From assembly GCA_018651745.1 (NCBI GenBank), contig JABIDL010000041.1:26009-90008 (forward strand): a stretch of DNA of 64,000 nucleotides. The letters run 5' to 3'. Both the position numbers and the translations under genes were made by a program. Shown here in pieces: positions 8,686 through 18,436 of this stretch. This DNA comes from Candidatus Neomarinimicrobiota bacterium. Its GTDB lineage: Bacteria > Fidelibacterota > Marinisomatia > Marinisomatales > TCS55. The notes below the pieces were generated by a model, which did no database searches, was not told the DNA's origin, and saw only the letters and a list, made by a program, of their open reading frames with translations. Numbering within the stretch: position 1 is the stretch's first letter; each line of letters opens with the position of its first letter.

Positions 8686-10598
8686 TTTTTGATGCAAAAA
8701 TACCACCAGGAGATTTAAAAGATAAATGGACAAATTATCGATCTAGTCTTTCATTGGTGAGTCCGGCAAATAAACGAAAACTTGATATCATTATTATTGG
8801 AACAGGGTTAGCAGGAGCATCCGCCGCTTCGTCTCTTGCGGAAATGGGATACAATGTAAAAGCATTTTGTTTTCAGGACAGTTCGCGCCGTGCCCATTCT
8901 ATTGCTGCACAAGGTGGAATCAATGCTGCAAAAAATTATCAAAATGATGGAGACAGCATTTATCGTTTATTTTACGATACAATTAAAGGAGGGGATTATC
9001 GTTCCCGGGAAGCAAATGTTTACCGATTGTCGGAAGTAAGTGGAAATATTATTGACCAATGTGTAGCGCAGGGCGTTCCGTTTGCTCGGGATTATGGTGG
9101 AACGCTAGATAATCGTTCTTTTGGTGGTGTTCAGGTCTCTCGCACGTTTTATGCACGCGGGCAAACCGGCCAACAATTATTACTTGGAGCGTACAGTGCG
9201 CTTAACCGTCAGATTTCTATGGGCCGAGTTGAAATGTTTAGTAAACATGAAATACTTGATGTTGTTATGATTGATGGAAAAGCCCGTGGTGTAATTGCTA
9301 GAAATCTCATCACCGGCGAATTAGAGCGGCATTTCGGGCATGCAGTGGTACTTGCAACCGGCGGCTATGGGAATGTGTTTTATTTGTCAACCAATGCAAT
9401 GGGAAGCAATGTAACCGCAATATGGAAGGCTTTTAAAAAAGGTGCCATGTTTGGGAATCCCTGTTTTACTCAAATTCATCCAACGTGCATCCCGGTTTCT
9501 GGGGATTATCAATCAAAATTAACTCTGATGTCCGAATCACTCAGAAATGATGGCCGTATCTGGGTGCCGAAAAAACAGGGTGACACAAGACAGCCGAATG
9601 ATATTCCCGAAGATGAGAGGGATTATTATCTTGAACGGAGATATCCGGCTTTTGGGAATCTTGTTCCAAGAGACATTGCTTCGCGTGCGGCAAAAGAACG
9701 GTGTGATAGCGGATATGGCGTTGGACCAACGGGGCAAGCTGTTTACTTAGATTTTAAAGATGCAATCGACCAGATGGGCAAAGAAGTAGTGAGTTCAAAA
9801 TATGGAAATTTATTTGAAATGTATATGAAGATTACCAATGATGATCCATATGAACAGCCAATGAGGATTTATCCGGCAGTTCATTATACAATGGGTGGTC
9901 TTTGGGTGGATTACAATCTAATGACAACGGTGCCCGGGTTATTTGCTATTGGTGAGTGTAATTATTCTGATCATGGAGCAAATCGTCTAGGCGCATCTGC
10001 TCTTATGCAAGGATTGGCAGACGGTTATTTTATTCTTCCTTATACTATTGGTACATATTTGGTAAACGAAATCAACTCAACGGGGGTTGATATAAATCAT
10101 GAAGCATTTTCTCAAGCCGAACAAGAAACAAAAGATCGAATTGATAAATTAATTAATAACAACGGAAACAAAACGGTTGAAAGCCTTCACAGAGATTTGG
10201 GGGTTATAATGTGGGATTATTGTGGAATGGCTCGCAATGCAGAAGGACTGAAAAAAGCATTGGATAAAATCCAGGAATTAAAATCTGATTTTTGGAAAAA
10301 TGTAAAGGTTCCCGGGGAAAATGATGAACTTAATCTTGAGTTAGAAAAAGCAGAACGTGTCGCTGATTTTATTGAATTAGGCGAGGTAATGATACGAGAC
10401 GCACTTGATAGAGAAGAATCGTGTGGTGGGCATTTTCGTGAAGAGTATCAAACAGAAGAAGGTGAAGCTCTTCGTAATGATGACAGTAATTTACACGTAT
10501 CTGCCTGGGAGTATAAAGGATCAAAAAATCCGGCAATTTGTCATAAGGAACCCCTTGTGTTTGAAACCGTTACTCCAACCCAGCGGAGTTATAAATGA
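8682..10598 (+). CDS. sdhA: Succinate dehydrogenase flavoprotein subunit
   Basis: This is the catalytic FAD subunit, 638 residues, oxidising succinate to fumarate on the cytoplasmic face of the inner membrane. The Rossmann motif is [20 protein letters not shown] (residues 36-55). The covalent FAD site is expected at His72 in [28 protein letters not shown], the substrate segment FTQIHPTC, and [10 protein letters not shown] with [18 protein letters not shown] are all present. The ATG at 8682 forms an ATGA overlap with sdhC. An in-frame upstream start inside sdhC is rejected because the product would begin with sdhC shadow sequence. Length and internal motifs fit the b558-linked SdhA class. Confidence 0.97.
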   Translation: MIFDAKIPPGDLKDKWTNYRSSLSLVSPANKRKLDIIIIGTGLAGASAASSLAEMGYNVKAFCFQDSSRRAHSIAAQGGINAAKNYQNDGDSIYRLFYDTIKGGDYRSREANVYRLSEVSGNIIDQCVAQGVPFARDYGGTLDNRSFGGVQVSRTFYARGQTGQQLLLGAYSALNRQISMGRVEMFSKHEILDVVMIDGKARGVIARNLITGELERHFGHAVVLATGGYGNVFYLSTNAMGSNVTAIWKAFKKGAMFGNPCFTQIHPTCIPVSGDYQSKLTLMSESLRNDGRIWVPKKQGDTRQPNDIPEDERDYYLERRYPAFGNLVPRDIASRAAKERCDSGYGVGPTGQAVYLDFKDAIDQMGKEVVSSKYGNLFEMYMKITNDDPYEQPMRIYPAVHYTMGGLWVDYNLMTTVPGLFAIGECNYSDHGANRLGASALMQGLADGYFILPYTIGTYLVNEINSTGVDINHEAFSQAEQETKDRIDKLINNNGNKTVESLHRDLGVIMWDYCGMARNAEGLKKALDKIQELKSDFWKNVKVPGENDELNLELEKAERVADFIELGEVMIRDALDREESCGGHFREEYQTEEGEALRNDDSNLHVSAWEYKGSKNPAICHKEPLVFETVTPTQRSYK

Positions 10599-11347
10599 GC
10601 GATCTAAATTTAACGCTTAAAATTTGGAGGCAGCCTTCTTCAACTAAACCCGGGAAATTTGAAAGATATTCTGTTGATGGAATAAACTCACACATGTCCT
10701 TTCTTGAAATGTTGGATGTGTTAAATGAAACATTAATTGAAACCGGGGATACGCCAATTGCATTCGATCATGATTGTAGGGAGGGAATTTGTGGTGCCTG
10801 CTCTATGGTTATTAATGGGCGTCCACATGGACCATTAAAATCGACAACGGTCTGCCAGCTTCACATGTTTAATTTTAAAGATGGCGATACGATTACAGTA
10901 GAACCTTGGCGCGCCCGGCCTTTTCCAATAATTAAAGATTTGGTTGTGGATAGAAGCTCATTTGATCGAATTATGTATTCGGGTGGATATATTTCGGTGA
11001 ATACAGGAAGCGCACCCGATGGAAATGCCACATTAATTTCTCAGCCGGTTGTGCAGGAAGCGTTTGATGCTGCTGCCTGTATTGGCTGTGGTGCCTGTGT
11101 TGCGGTTTGTAAAAATGCGTCTGCGAGTTTATTTGTTGCAGCAAAAGTTTCGCAACTAGCATTACTTCCACAGGGACAACCTGAAAGAACAGAAAGAGTA
11201 ATGAATATGGTTTCCAAAATGGATGAGGAAGGGTTCGGTCATTGTACCAATACGGCAGCCTGCGAAGCGGAGTGCCCAAAAGATATATCTATAGGTCATA
11301 TAGCAAGGATGAACAGGGAATTCAATACTGCCAATCTATCAGACTGA
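10595..11347 (+). CDS. sdhB: Succinate dehydrogenase iron-sulfur subunit
   Basis: This 250-residue electron-transfer subunit links FAD to quinone. The [2Fe-2S] ligands are in [20 protein letters not shown] with a further Cys in STTVCQLH. The [4Fe-4S] and [3Fe-4S] clusters are bound by [13 protein letters not shown] and by [20 protein letters not shown]. The start overlaps the sdhA stop by four bases (ATGA), completing a tightly coupled C-A-B operon that ends at the hairpin terminator at 11368. Together with the b558-type SdhC this forms a three-subunit complex. Confidence 0.97.
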   Translation: MSDLNLTLKIWRQPSSTKPGKFERYSVDGINSHMSFLEMLDVLNETLIETGDTPIAFDHDCREGICGACSMVINGRPHGPLKSTTVCQLHMFNFKDGDTITVEPWRARPFPIIKDLVVDRSSFDRIMYSGGYISVNTGSAPDGNATLISQPVVQEAFDAAACIGCGACVAVCKNASASLFVAAKVSQLALLPQGQPERTERVMNMVSKMDEEGFGHCTNTAACEAECPKDISIGHIARMNREFNTANLSD

Positions 11348-11367
11348 CATTGACAGTAACCAGAAAT

Positions 11368-11396
11368 AAAAAAGCCACTTTAAAAGTGGCTTTTTT
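11368..11396. terminator. Bidirectional rho-independent terminator between sdhB and tonB
   Basis: GCCACTT (11374-11380) pairs with AAGTGGC (11384-11390) around a three-base loop. It is flanked by six A on the left and six T on the right, so it can terminate transcription of sdhCAB on the plus strand and of the exbB-tonB operon arriving on the minus strand. Confidence 0.9.
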
Positions 11397-11397
11397 G

Positions 11398-12030
11398 TTA
11401 ATTCTTCAGTCGGAAATTAACCGGGATTGAAATCCAAACGCCAACCGGACGATCCCTTTGTTTGGCTGGTGTAAATCGAGTTTTTCGAATCGCTTCCATT
11501 GCAGCTTCATCTAGCCCGGTATTTGGAATGCCTTTTAAAACTTTCATTTCTTGTACTCGACCTTTTTTATCTATGAAGACTTGAATTACTACAGTTCCTT
11601 CAATACCAGCTTCTTGAGCAATATCAGGATATTTTGGACTGATTCGTGAAAGGGGTTGTGGCGGATCATCGTATGGAATGAAAACTACATTGGGTCCTTC
11701 GGGCGGTGGAGGCGGAGCGCCCCACGGATCAAAGCCTTCCAGATCAAATTCATCTAATGTAACGTCATCAGCGATATCTTCACTTTCTGATTCCACAGGT
11801 ACAGATGGACGGGCTGGTGGCGGCGGTTGATCAAATTGTTCAGTTTGGGGAATGTCAATTTGTTCGATAATAATCTGAACTTCTTCATCTAGTTCCATTA
11901 CGGTAGCGCTTCTGGGAAAAATAAGAAACCCAAATGTAATCAGCAATATACCCGTCAGCCCTGCCAAACGTACCGTTATTCGATATTGTTTTTTTAAAGA
12001 GAGCAAACCGTTTGGACTTAGGCCCACCAT
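11398..12030 (-). CDS. tonB: TonB family energy transducer
   Basis: This 210-residue periplasm-spanning protein couples the ExbB/ExbD motor to outer-membrane receptors. There is one N-terminal membrane segment (about residues 22-40, LAGLTGILLITFGFLIF), a proline-rich linker with QPPPPARPSVP and APPPPPEGP, and a C-terminal TonB domain with SRISPKYPDIAQEAGIEGTV, VIQVFIDKKGRVQEMKVLKG and AMEAIRKTRFTPAKQRDRPV. Its start overlaps the stop of the second exbD gene by one base, making it the last gene of a four-gene operon. A C-terminal piece of a TonB-dependent receptor lies at the far end of the window, though whether the two act together is unknown. Confidence 0.93.
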   Translation of the reverse strand: MVGLSPNGLLSLKKQYRITVRLAGLTGILLITFGFLIFPRSATVMELDEEVQIIIEQIDIPQTEQFDQPPPPARPSVPVESESEDIADDVTLDEFDLEGFDPWGAPPPPPEGPNVVFIPYDDPPQPLSRISPKYPDIAQEAGIEGTVVIQVFIDKKGRVQEMKVLKGIPNTGLDEAAMEAIRKTRFTPAKQRDRPVGVWISIPVNFRLKN

Positions 12031-12440
12031 TAATCTACAGCAGTTTTAGTTGAATAGTTTAGCTTCAGGGCATCTGCTTTACGAAGTTCTATATGTAATC
12101 CCGATATAAGTTCCATTTTTGCGGATCCATCAGCTTTTAACGAAACGGTTAATTGTGGATCGGAAACACGTTTTTCATACATGACATTCCTAACGCTTTT
12201 AACATCATAGAGTTTATCTTCTATGGAAACAAGACCATCTTTAGATACCCATATATGAGATGTATGTCGTTTTGATTTAAGTTTTTCAATTCGCTTTGCA
12301 CGTGGAAGCTCAATTGGAAGGCCGGAATATTCTCTGAGAACGGTTGTAACCATGAAAAAGATGAGTAACATAAAAATAATGTCCGGCATGGATGCAGTTG
12401 GAATCTCGGTATCAAGTTGAGTTTTTCTGGCAAAAGACAT
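12030..12440 (-). CDS. exbD: ExbD/TolR family proton-channel protein, second copy
   Basis: This 136-residue protein has a single N-terminal membrane helix, PTASMPDIIFMLLIFFMVTT, where the Asp is the conserved proton-carrying residue of ExbD/TolR. It is followed by a periplasmic domain. It shares start/stop bases with both neighbours (TonB at 12030, first ExbD at 12440). It differs from the first copy in having a longer, more basic stretch after the helix (RAKRIEKLKSKRH). Tandem exbD genes are common in the Bacteroidetes group. The two proteins may form a heteromeric ExbD pair inside one ExbB pentamer, which is inference. Confidence 0.92.
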   Translation of the reverse strand: MSFARKTQLDTEIPTASMPDIIFMLLIFFMVTTVLREYSGLPIELPRAKRIEKLKSKRHTSHIWVSKDGLVSIEDKLYDVKSVRNVMYEKRVSDPQLTVSLKADGSAKMELISGLHIELRKADALKLNYSTKTAVD

Positions 12441-12835
12441 TAATCGGAATCCGCTATTGAAATCCTAGTTGCATTTGCCATTTTTAATTGGTCGATGACA
12501 GATATGTAAGATTTATAAGGTGTTTTATTATGTGCCTTAACTGAAATAATGAGCTTATTGTTTTCTTTTATTTTTTGTCTAATGACTCGATTGATTTCGC
12601 TTACAGGTGTGGGTTCGTCACCAAGAAGAACTTGTCCAGAAGAATTAATAAGACAATTGAGAATATTTTTTTTCTTGATTTCCATCTCTTGCCCCTCAGC
12701 GGGCAGAACGATACCAAGCCCCTTATCCATATCAATCGTAGTTGTTACAAGGAAAAATATGAGAAGCAGAAAGGCAATATCTGCCATAGATGAGGTGGGT
12801 ATTGCACCTCCCTTTATGCGCCGCTTGCCGGCCAT
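12440..12835 (-). CDS. exbD: ExbD/TolR family proton-channel protein, first copy
   Basis: This 131-residue inner-membrane protein has the ExbD helix AIPTSSMADIAFLLLIFFLV, in which the Asp is the conserved proton-translocating residue. The periplasmic part contains GQVLLGDEPTPVSEINRVI, typical of ExbD. It lies three bases downstream of exbB and overlaps the second exbD by one base. The short size and single helix exclude MotB. Confidence 0.93.
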   Translation of the reverse strand: MAGKRRIKGGAIPTSSMADIAFLLLIFFLVTTTIDMDKGLGIVLPAEGQEMEIKKKNILNCLINSSGQVLLGDEPTPVSEINRVIRQKIKENNKLIISVKAHNKTPYKSYISVIDQLKMANATRISIADSD

Positions 12836-12838
12836 TAT

Positions 12839-13456
12839 TTATGCCTTTTTATTTTCTAGTTCGTAGAGCTGATCTACAAGTTGGATAGAATGTTCTTCCA
12901 TATCTTGAATTAGTTTATCAATTCTTGATACAAAAAAGTTCTGACACACTTGAATAATCATAGCTGTAATAAGTCCAAAAGCAGTAGTTAATAACGCTTG
13001 GGATATGCCTCCCGCAACAACGGCGGGTGAAATATCATTTGCCGCTTTGATTGCATCGAAAGCGCTAATCATTCCTACAACAGTTCCGGTAAATCCAATC
13101 ATAGGTGCGATAGTGATTACAGCATTTAACCAAATCATATTTTTTTCTAAAAAAGCCATTTCAAGCGAACCCGCATTTTGAATTGCTTTTTCGACAGTTT
13201 CAATTCCACGATGGATTCTTGAGAGCCCCGCATGGAAAATCTCTGCAACGGGTCCATGTGTATCTTCGCATAATTTTAATGCCGCTTCAGGACCTTTATC
13301 GTTTATTAAGTTTGTTACATCATCATAAAACCTTTTTGAGTCGATGGAAGATTTCAATAATGAATATGCACGTTCTCCTACAAACATTAGTCCGAAAACC
13401 AATGAGACCAAAATAGGCCACATGAAAGAGCCGCCATCTATGAAATATTGTACCAT
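12839..13456 (-). CDS. exbB: MotA/TolQ/ExbB proton channel family protein
   Basis: This 205-residue inner-membrane protein is the first gene of the exbB-exbD-exbD-tonB operon. The first helix is near residues 12-30 (FMWPILVSLVFGLMFVGERA) and the paired channel helices follow in NAVITIAPMIGFTGTVVGMI and AVVAGGISQALLTTAFGLIT. These two segments are the family signature. A strong ribosome binding site (GGAGG) precedes the ATG in the cDNA sense. The proton motive force passed through this channel would power TonB. TolQ is a close alternative, but the downstream tonB gene favours ExbB. Confidence 0.93.
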   Translation of the reverse strand: MVQYFIDGGSFMWPILVSLVFGLMFVGERAYSLLKSSIDSKRFYDDVTNLINDKGPEAALKLCEDTHGPVAEIFHAGLSRIHRGIETVEKAIQNAGSLEMAFLEKNMIWLNAVITIAPMIGFTGTVVGMISAFDAIKAANDISPAVVAGGISQALLTTAFGLITAMIIQVCQNFFVSRIDKLIQDMEEHSIQLVDQLYELENKKA

Positions 13457-13538
13457 AGGTTGTACCTCCGTGTAATGATTATGTTAATAAAATTATATAA
13501 GTTCATTTTCCTCGGTTCATTAAATACTGACGCGGAAT

Positions 13539-15158
13539 TTACTGCGAAGAATTCAAGAATGCAGTAGCTTCGTCAAAGAAAGTAAATGCAGTCATTATTT
13601 GTTCATCAGCGAGAATTCTTATCCCAAAAGCACTATCTTTTCCCCACCGGGCGCTAGCGATTTCAGCTCGCAACATTGCGAATAAATATTTTCTATCTAT
13701 ATTCAAATCAGATGTATCTGGCATTATTTCCTGCTCATTTAAGTAGGTTAAAAAATTACTATAATCATCTTCAGATAAGGTACTGTTTTTAAACTCGGTA
13801 TAGTCTCGAAGATCTTCCCAATGTTCGTTTGCATAATTGGACCCCCAATTAAAAAGAAGCCGCTTTGGGTTAGCGATTATTTTTTGTGTACCGGATTGGA
13901 TAGCTGCTTTTTGAGGAATATATTTATCGGGCGTTATTCCACCACCACCATAAACGACTCTTCCAAGTCGGGTATTATACTTTGGTCTTAAATTTTTTAA
14001 CGAATCTATTTTAGCTTCTCGATTCTCGGCATATAGTTCTTTGTAATAATCATAATCTTTACCCTTTTCAAAAGGTCTCTGAATCAATCTTCCACTGGGA
14101 GTGAAATAGCGCGCAATTGTAACTCTAATAGCAGATCCATCTTTCATGGGAATTTGTCTTTGCACCAATCCTTTTCCAAAGCTGGTTTCTCCGACAATTA
14201 ATCCACGATCCAAATCCTGTACAGCGCCTGCAACAATTTCGCTAGCACTTGCAGACCCTCTATTAATTAGGACTATTAGTGGATAATCTTCTCTTCCTTT
14301 TTTGGGGTTGGCAATAAAAGTTTGTTCAAGTTGATTTTGCTTACCTTTGGTGAATACCAGCGTATCTGGCCGCGCGATAAACATATTTGCTGTTTCTGCT
14401 GCTTGCTCAAGATAACCTCCGCTATTCATTCTTAAATCAAGAATAAGTTGGGTCATTCCTGAATTTTCAAGTTTTTTAATTGACGCTTTCATTTCCTTAG
14501 ATGTTGAAGCTGAAAAGCGCGTGAGCCAAATGTATCCTGTTTTTTCATCGAGCATTGTAGCTGCGCGTACGCTGTAAATCGGGATATCATCGCGAATAAT
14601 GGTAACCGGAAATTCTTCACCACCAATTCTTCTAATTAACAAATCTACACTAGTCCCTTTTGGGCCACGAAGGGTTTGAAAGACTTCTTCTTTTGTGATA
14701 TTGTATGCATCTTCACCATTAATACTTGTTATTTGATCCCCGGGGAGTAACCCGACACGCTCAGAGGGGCTGTCGGCCACGGGCGAGATAACTGTGATGT
14801 ACCCATTTAAAATATCAAATTCAATTCCGATTCCTTGAAATTTCCCCCGAAAAAGTTCATCAACAGTTTTTTGTTTTTTTGCAGGAATATAAATTGAATG
14901 CGGGTCAAGTTCTTTCATGATGCCGGAAAAAGCGCCATCCATAAGTTGTTCCATATCCACATCTTCAAAATAAAGTTCATTCACATGAATTAATATTTGA
15001 TTCAGTGTCCTCATCTTGTTTTCAAGAACATTATAGGGATTTTGAGCAGAGAAAAACTGCTGCTGGAAAAATGGGCCTGCAATAAATAGGGTTAACATAA
15101 TCCCCGAAAACCACAGAAAAATCCGGCTTTTAGTTTTGTTTTGTTTAGGATATTTCAT
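13539..15158 (-). CDS. ctpA: Carboxyl-terminal processing protease (S41) with PDZ domain
   Basis: This 539-residue serine protease has one N-terminal membrane anchor (about residues 13-32) and a periplasmic body. A PDZ domain lies around residues 100-185 (GIEFDILNGYITVISPVADS). The S41 core follows with DLRMNSGGYLEQAAE, the Ser-bearing LINRGSASASEIVAGAVQ (about 301-312) and the general-base Lys329 in GETSFGKGLVQ. It probably trims periplasmic or envelope proteins at their C-termini. The tail beyond residue 430 is longer than in minimal CtpA. It reads in the same direction as exbB and lies upstream of it with an 82-base gap, so co-transcription is possible but unproven. Confidence 0.93.
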   Translation of the reverse strand: MKYPKQNKTKSRIFLWFSGIMLTLFIAGPFFQQQFFSAQNPYNVLENKMRTLNQILIHVNELYFEDVDMEQLMDGAFSGIMKELDPHSIYIPAKKQKTVDELFRGKFQGIGIEFDILNGYITVISPVADSPSERVGLLPGDQITSINGEDAYNITKEEVFQTLRGPKGTSVDLLIRRIGGEEFPVTIIRDDIPIYSVRAATMLDEKTGYIWLTRFSASTSKEMKASIKKLENSGMTQLILDLRMNSGGYLEQAAETANMFIARPDTLVFTKGKQNQLEQTFIANPKKGREDYPLIVLINRGSASASEIVAGAVQDLDRGLIVGETSFGKGLVQRQIPMKDGSAIRVTIARYFTPSGRLIQRPFEKGKDYDYYKELYAENREAKIDSLKNLRPKYNTRLGRVVYGGGGITPDKYIPQKAAIQSGTQKIIANPKRLLFNWGSNYANEHWEDLRDYTEFKNSTLSEDDYSNFLTYLNEQEIMPDTSDLNIDRKYLFAMLRAEIASARWGKDSAFGIRILADEQIMTAFTFFDEATAFLNSSQ

Positions 15159-15192
15159 AAAAAGAGGAAACTAGGTTTTAATTGCCGAATAT

Positions 15193-16125
15193 TTACAAAC
15201 CAAAATAAACCATCGCCCTAATGGTCATACCTTGGATGGCAGATTTTGGAGAATCGTCAATTGGATAATGATCATTTAACACCCACCCGCTTTTGGCGAT
15301 AGTGCCTTTATTAAATCCGGCGCTTATTCGTAGTCCCATTCTATCCAGGAATTGCCACTTTATGGCAACATAAGGTTGAAAATTGAAAAAAGTCCCCGTC
15401 AAATTTGTCATATTATGAGTCACGTTTATAGGTATTAAATATTGTCCCTGTAATGTATCAATGGCAGTTTGGATGTTTGATCCTGTTGTATCTACGGGAT
15501 AATAAATAATGCCATTTGTTACTTCGCCATACATATTATTTGAAAACAGATTTCCCCATTCTGGATTGCCGGCAAATTGGTCAAACGATAAATTTACCCT
15601 TCCAATTCCCATTAGCGCCCCAGCTGTAACTTCTAGGTCACGATAAATAGGGACAACATATTCCATGGTAACAGCTCCTAATAAAAATGAAAAGCGAGCT
15701 CGGATGGAAGGTTTTGGGAATTCACTTTCATATGCGACTGCATAATCCCCGGTAGATCCCGGCGTAGGTGCTTGGTATCCGCTTACCGTATCGCGATTTA
15801 CATAAAGATACACTTGGAAAATGTCCGAAATTTCAGCAGATCCCATTCCGGCGTATCCACCAAGTCTCCATCGCCCGGCTATGTGTGTAAATCCCTCTCC
15901 GCCATGTATTACGAATGGGGTTTTAAATTCATCAGGATTTAACCCCAAAGTTTTCAATTGATTACTTCCCGGGATTGAATCCAGTGTCATAAACATAGCG
16001 CTGTACCCGATTCCGCCTCCGTAAAATTCATCTACGGGGAACATATCTCCCTGCGCCTGTGCAGGATTTTGTAATAAAAAGACAGCGAATGCCGTCAGCA
16101 AAATTTTGGTGCGAATATCTGTCAT
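15193..16125 (-). CDS. Exported protein, probable outer-membrane-associated, unknown function
   Basis: I do not recognise a family. The ATG at 16125 gives MTDIRTKILLTAFAVFLLQN followed by PAQAQGD, a clean signal peptide with an AxA-like cleavage site. An upstream ATG at 16146 would add seven residues. The mature part has many alternating hydrophobic/polar stretches with Gly and aromatics (GRWRLGGYAGMGSAEISDIF, IRARFSFLLGAVTMEYVVPI) and ends in a Gly/aromatic strand (MTIRAMVYFGL), which suggests a beta-barrel. It is encoded immediately upstream of the ctpA gene (34-base gap, same strand), so the two are probably co-transcribed. Confidence 0.65.
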   Translation of the reverse strand: MTDIRTKILLTAFAVFLLQNPAQAQGDMFPVDEFYGGGIGYSAMFMTLDSIPGSNQLKTLGLNPDEFKTPFVIHGGEGFTHIAGRWRLGGYAGMGSAEISDIFQVYLYVNRDTVSGYQAPTPGSTGDYAVAYESEFPKPSIRARFSFLLGAVTMEYVVPIYRDLEVTAGALMGIGRVNLSFDQFAGNPEWGNLFSNNMYGEVTNGIIYYPVDTTGSNIQTAIDTLQGQYLIPINVTHNMTNLTGTFFNFQPYVAIKWQFLDRMGLRISAGFNKGTIAKSGWVLNDHYPIDDSPKSAIQGMTIRAMVYFGL

Positions 16126-16345
16126 GATAATAGAATGAAATAACAATTTAGAAAAATAGCCGTGAATATCAAACGTCTAATAATCAGATTTTATCCTATT
16201 TTGATCTACCTTGTTTGGCAGATCCTTTTAATTTGATTATTCCGAGGGGCCACTCTATATTTGCCGAGAATCTGAGGTAAGGGAATAGTAACAACGATGA
16301 TATTTTCACCGTTAAAACCTCCCTTAAATATGGTATTGAGTAAAC

Positions 16346-18436
16346 ATGAATGGAATGAAGGGAATCGTTTGCGGTTGGATTTATCCAATTATCGTTTTCG
16401 TTGTGATGGTCTCACTAACGACAGCCGGTGATATGTACATTATTTCTGGATATGATTTGGACAAAGATGGATTCGGAGAATTCATCCTTATTGATCAAGG
16501 TGCAAATCCAACCGTCCGATATATTGAGCTTACGAAAAAGATGAACCACGTGAATTTATGGTCTAAATCCTTAGATGATTTTCCGTTCATTTTGAGCCAT
16601 GTTGAAATGATTTCCAATAGTGATTCAACCACAACTTTTCTTGTATTAAGCGGCCCCAATTTGAACGTAAGATCTGATAATAAATTAATTTCCCTTGAGG
16701 GATTTCAATGGAAAGATTCCACATTTTCTGACCTTGGCGCGCCTCTTATCTCTGGGAAAAAGAAGGGCGATCGTCTTAGACTAGAGCACATTTCATATTC
16801 TTCAGAATTAAATCTCGTAGCCATTTCTGTGAATAGCCCCACCCGGGAAGTTTTGATTTATCAACCCGAATTATATTCCACAACTTTTGCATCAGTTGGG
16901 ATTATCGATTCTCTTTTAATGAAAAACGGTCTCGGAAAAATAATGTGTGAATGGTTTGGCACTGAAAATAACCCCCTTTTAGCTGTATTTTCGTTGGAAT
17001 CTGATTCTATTAGTGTGGATGTGTTTAATAACAATTCGCTGGACTATCCGGAATTCTCAGAAGTTTTTCCGATTCCAGAATTGTCCCTTTATCCCTTTTC
17101 AATCAAGGTGCGAGATTTGTCCGGAGATGGATTTAATGATATATTGTTACCGTTTACAAATGATGATATTTATTCAATTACAATTGAAGACTCTTCGCTG
17201 AAATTTTTCAAGACATACCTTAGCCAGTCAGGACTCTTTACGCTACCACCCACCGCGAATGAATCAGAAATCAATACATTTCTAGAAGCTCAAATCAACG
17301 CAGGCTTGATTGATTCAGATTTTTTAATGATTCTTGAGAGCGAATTTCCGGATTCTGTTTCTCTGGCATTTATAGACACTATATCTGTTGGTGACACAGT
17401 TTTAATTTCAGCGATGCCTGATTCATCATCAGGGTTTTACAGTTTTAGATGGACCCGTCACCAACCGGACTCCGCATATTTTGATCCCCATTCTGGTTCA
17501 ATCCGGTGGATTCCTAGCGATGAAGATATTGGGCATCATATTTTTTCTTATTCATTTAAAATCCGCGTCAATGAATCACTTATTGAAGATGTTGATGAAT
17601 TTGGGGATCGTCACCAAATAATTCCTGTATTGATTCCGGGCGACAGTACTTGGGGTTTGGTTGTTGTTGATTCAACCCAATGGTATCCGCCTCCCGTTAT
17701 ACATCCACCATTCAAGAAAAAAATATTTTCAATGGCCGTTCGAACGAATGAGTATGATTCTACTGCCTATACTTTCAAAGGTAAAGCATCTTACCAATTA
17801 GAGACCGAAGTGCTTCCGGGGCGAACAGGTTTACACCATTCCATTTCTACCAATATTGAATCCTTACCACGCGAAGATGAAATTTCATTTTCCCTTCGTT
17901 CGTCTTCAGCCGATACTATGCCCCAATTAAAGTTATCCGTTATTCACGATTTAAATTCAAATGTGCTTTCTGTAACACTTAATCCTGCATTAGATTCCAT
18001 TCCTCAAACGTTTTATCCGGGAGATTGGGATCGAGACCTTTTAGGTTTTCCTGAATATTTGTTTCACGGGTTTGAGCAAGATTTAATTATGGATTCATTA
18101 GAAAATTCAATCGTTTTTCATGAAGGAGAATCTGCAATACAAACAGATTCTTTATCTCAATGGATTGAGGTTATTGGACCATCAAGACCAGACCATGTTG
18201 TAAGGATTTTATTTAATGCTGGCGACTTATATGAAATTAGAGGAACAGTTAGATTCCGAGATGATGGCTCTGCAACCACAATATCAGAATTCAGGTTTTC
18301 TGATGAATTTTATTCTACACATATAATAACAAATCTTATTCATTCGGATGATGATTTCACTAGAGCGATACCACTTCCATCGGTAAAATTGAAAAACAAA
18401 ATTCCTGCATTAAATTCGGAAGTAATAAACCCATGA
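16346..18436 (+). CDS. Exported FG-GAP/Ig-like repeat protein, first of a tandem pair
   Basis: This 696-residue protein starts with a signal peptide (about residues 1-28, with a second possible start at residue 4). An FG-GAP-like unit, YDLDKDGFGEFILIDQG, lies near residue 36 and a stronger one, DLSGDGFNDILLPF, near residue 257. These are Asp-rich calcium-binding loops of beta-propeller repeats. One Ig-like/He_PIG-style module carries IRWIPSDEDIGHHIFSY near residue 390. The C-terminal 270 residues match nothing I recognise. The next gene is a paralog, as both begin with an AGDMY/ISGYDLDKDG-like pattern and share the IRWIP module. The stop overlaps the next start (ATGA). It is probably secreted or surface-exposed; no anchor is evident. 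Confidence 0.7.
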   Translation: MNGMKGIVCGWIYPIIVFVVMVSLTTAGDMYIISGYDLDKDGFGEFILIDQGANPTVRYIELTKKMNHVNLWSKSLDDFPFILSHVEMISNSDSTTTFLVLSGPNLNVRSDNKLISLEGFQWKDSTFSDLGAPLISGKKKGDRLRLEHISYSSELNLVAISVNSPTREVLIYQPELYSTTFASVGIIDSLLMKNGLGKIMCEWFGTENNPLLAVFSLESDSISVDVFNNNSLDYPEFSEVFPIPELSLYPFSIKVRDLSGDGFNDILLPFTNDDIYSITIEDSSLKFFKTYLSQSGLFTLPPTANESEINTFLEAQINAGLIDSDFLMILESEFPDSVSLAFIDTISVGDTVLISAMPDSSSGFYSFRWTRHQPDSAYFDPHSGSIRWIPSDEDIGHHIFSYSFKIRVNESLIEDVDEFGDRHQIIPVLIPGDSTWGLVVVDSTQWYPPPVIHPPFKKKIFSMAVRTNEYDSTAYTFKGKASYQLETEVLPGRTGLHHSISTNIESLPREDEISFSLRSSSADTMPQLKLSVIHDLNSNVLSVTLNPALDSIPQTFYPGDWDRDLLGFPEYLFHGFEQDLIMDSLENSIVFHEGESAIQTDSLSQWIEVIGPSRPDHVVRILFNAGDLYEIRGTVRFRDDGSATTISEFRFSDEFYSTHIITNLIHSDDDFTRAIPLPSVKLKNKIPALNSEVINP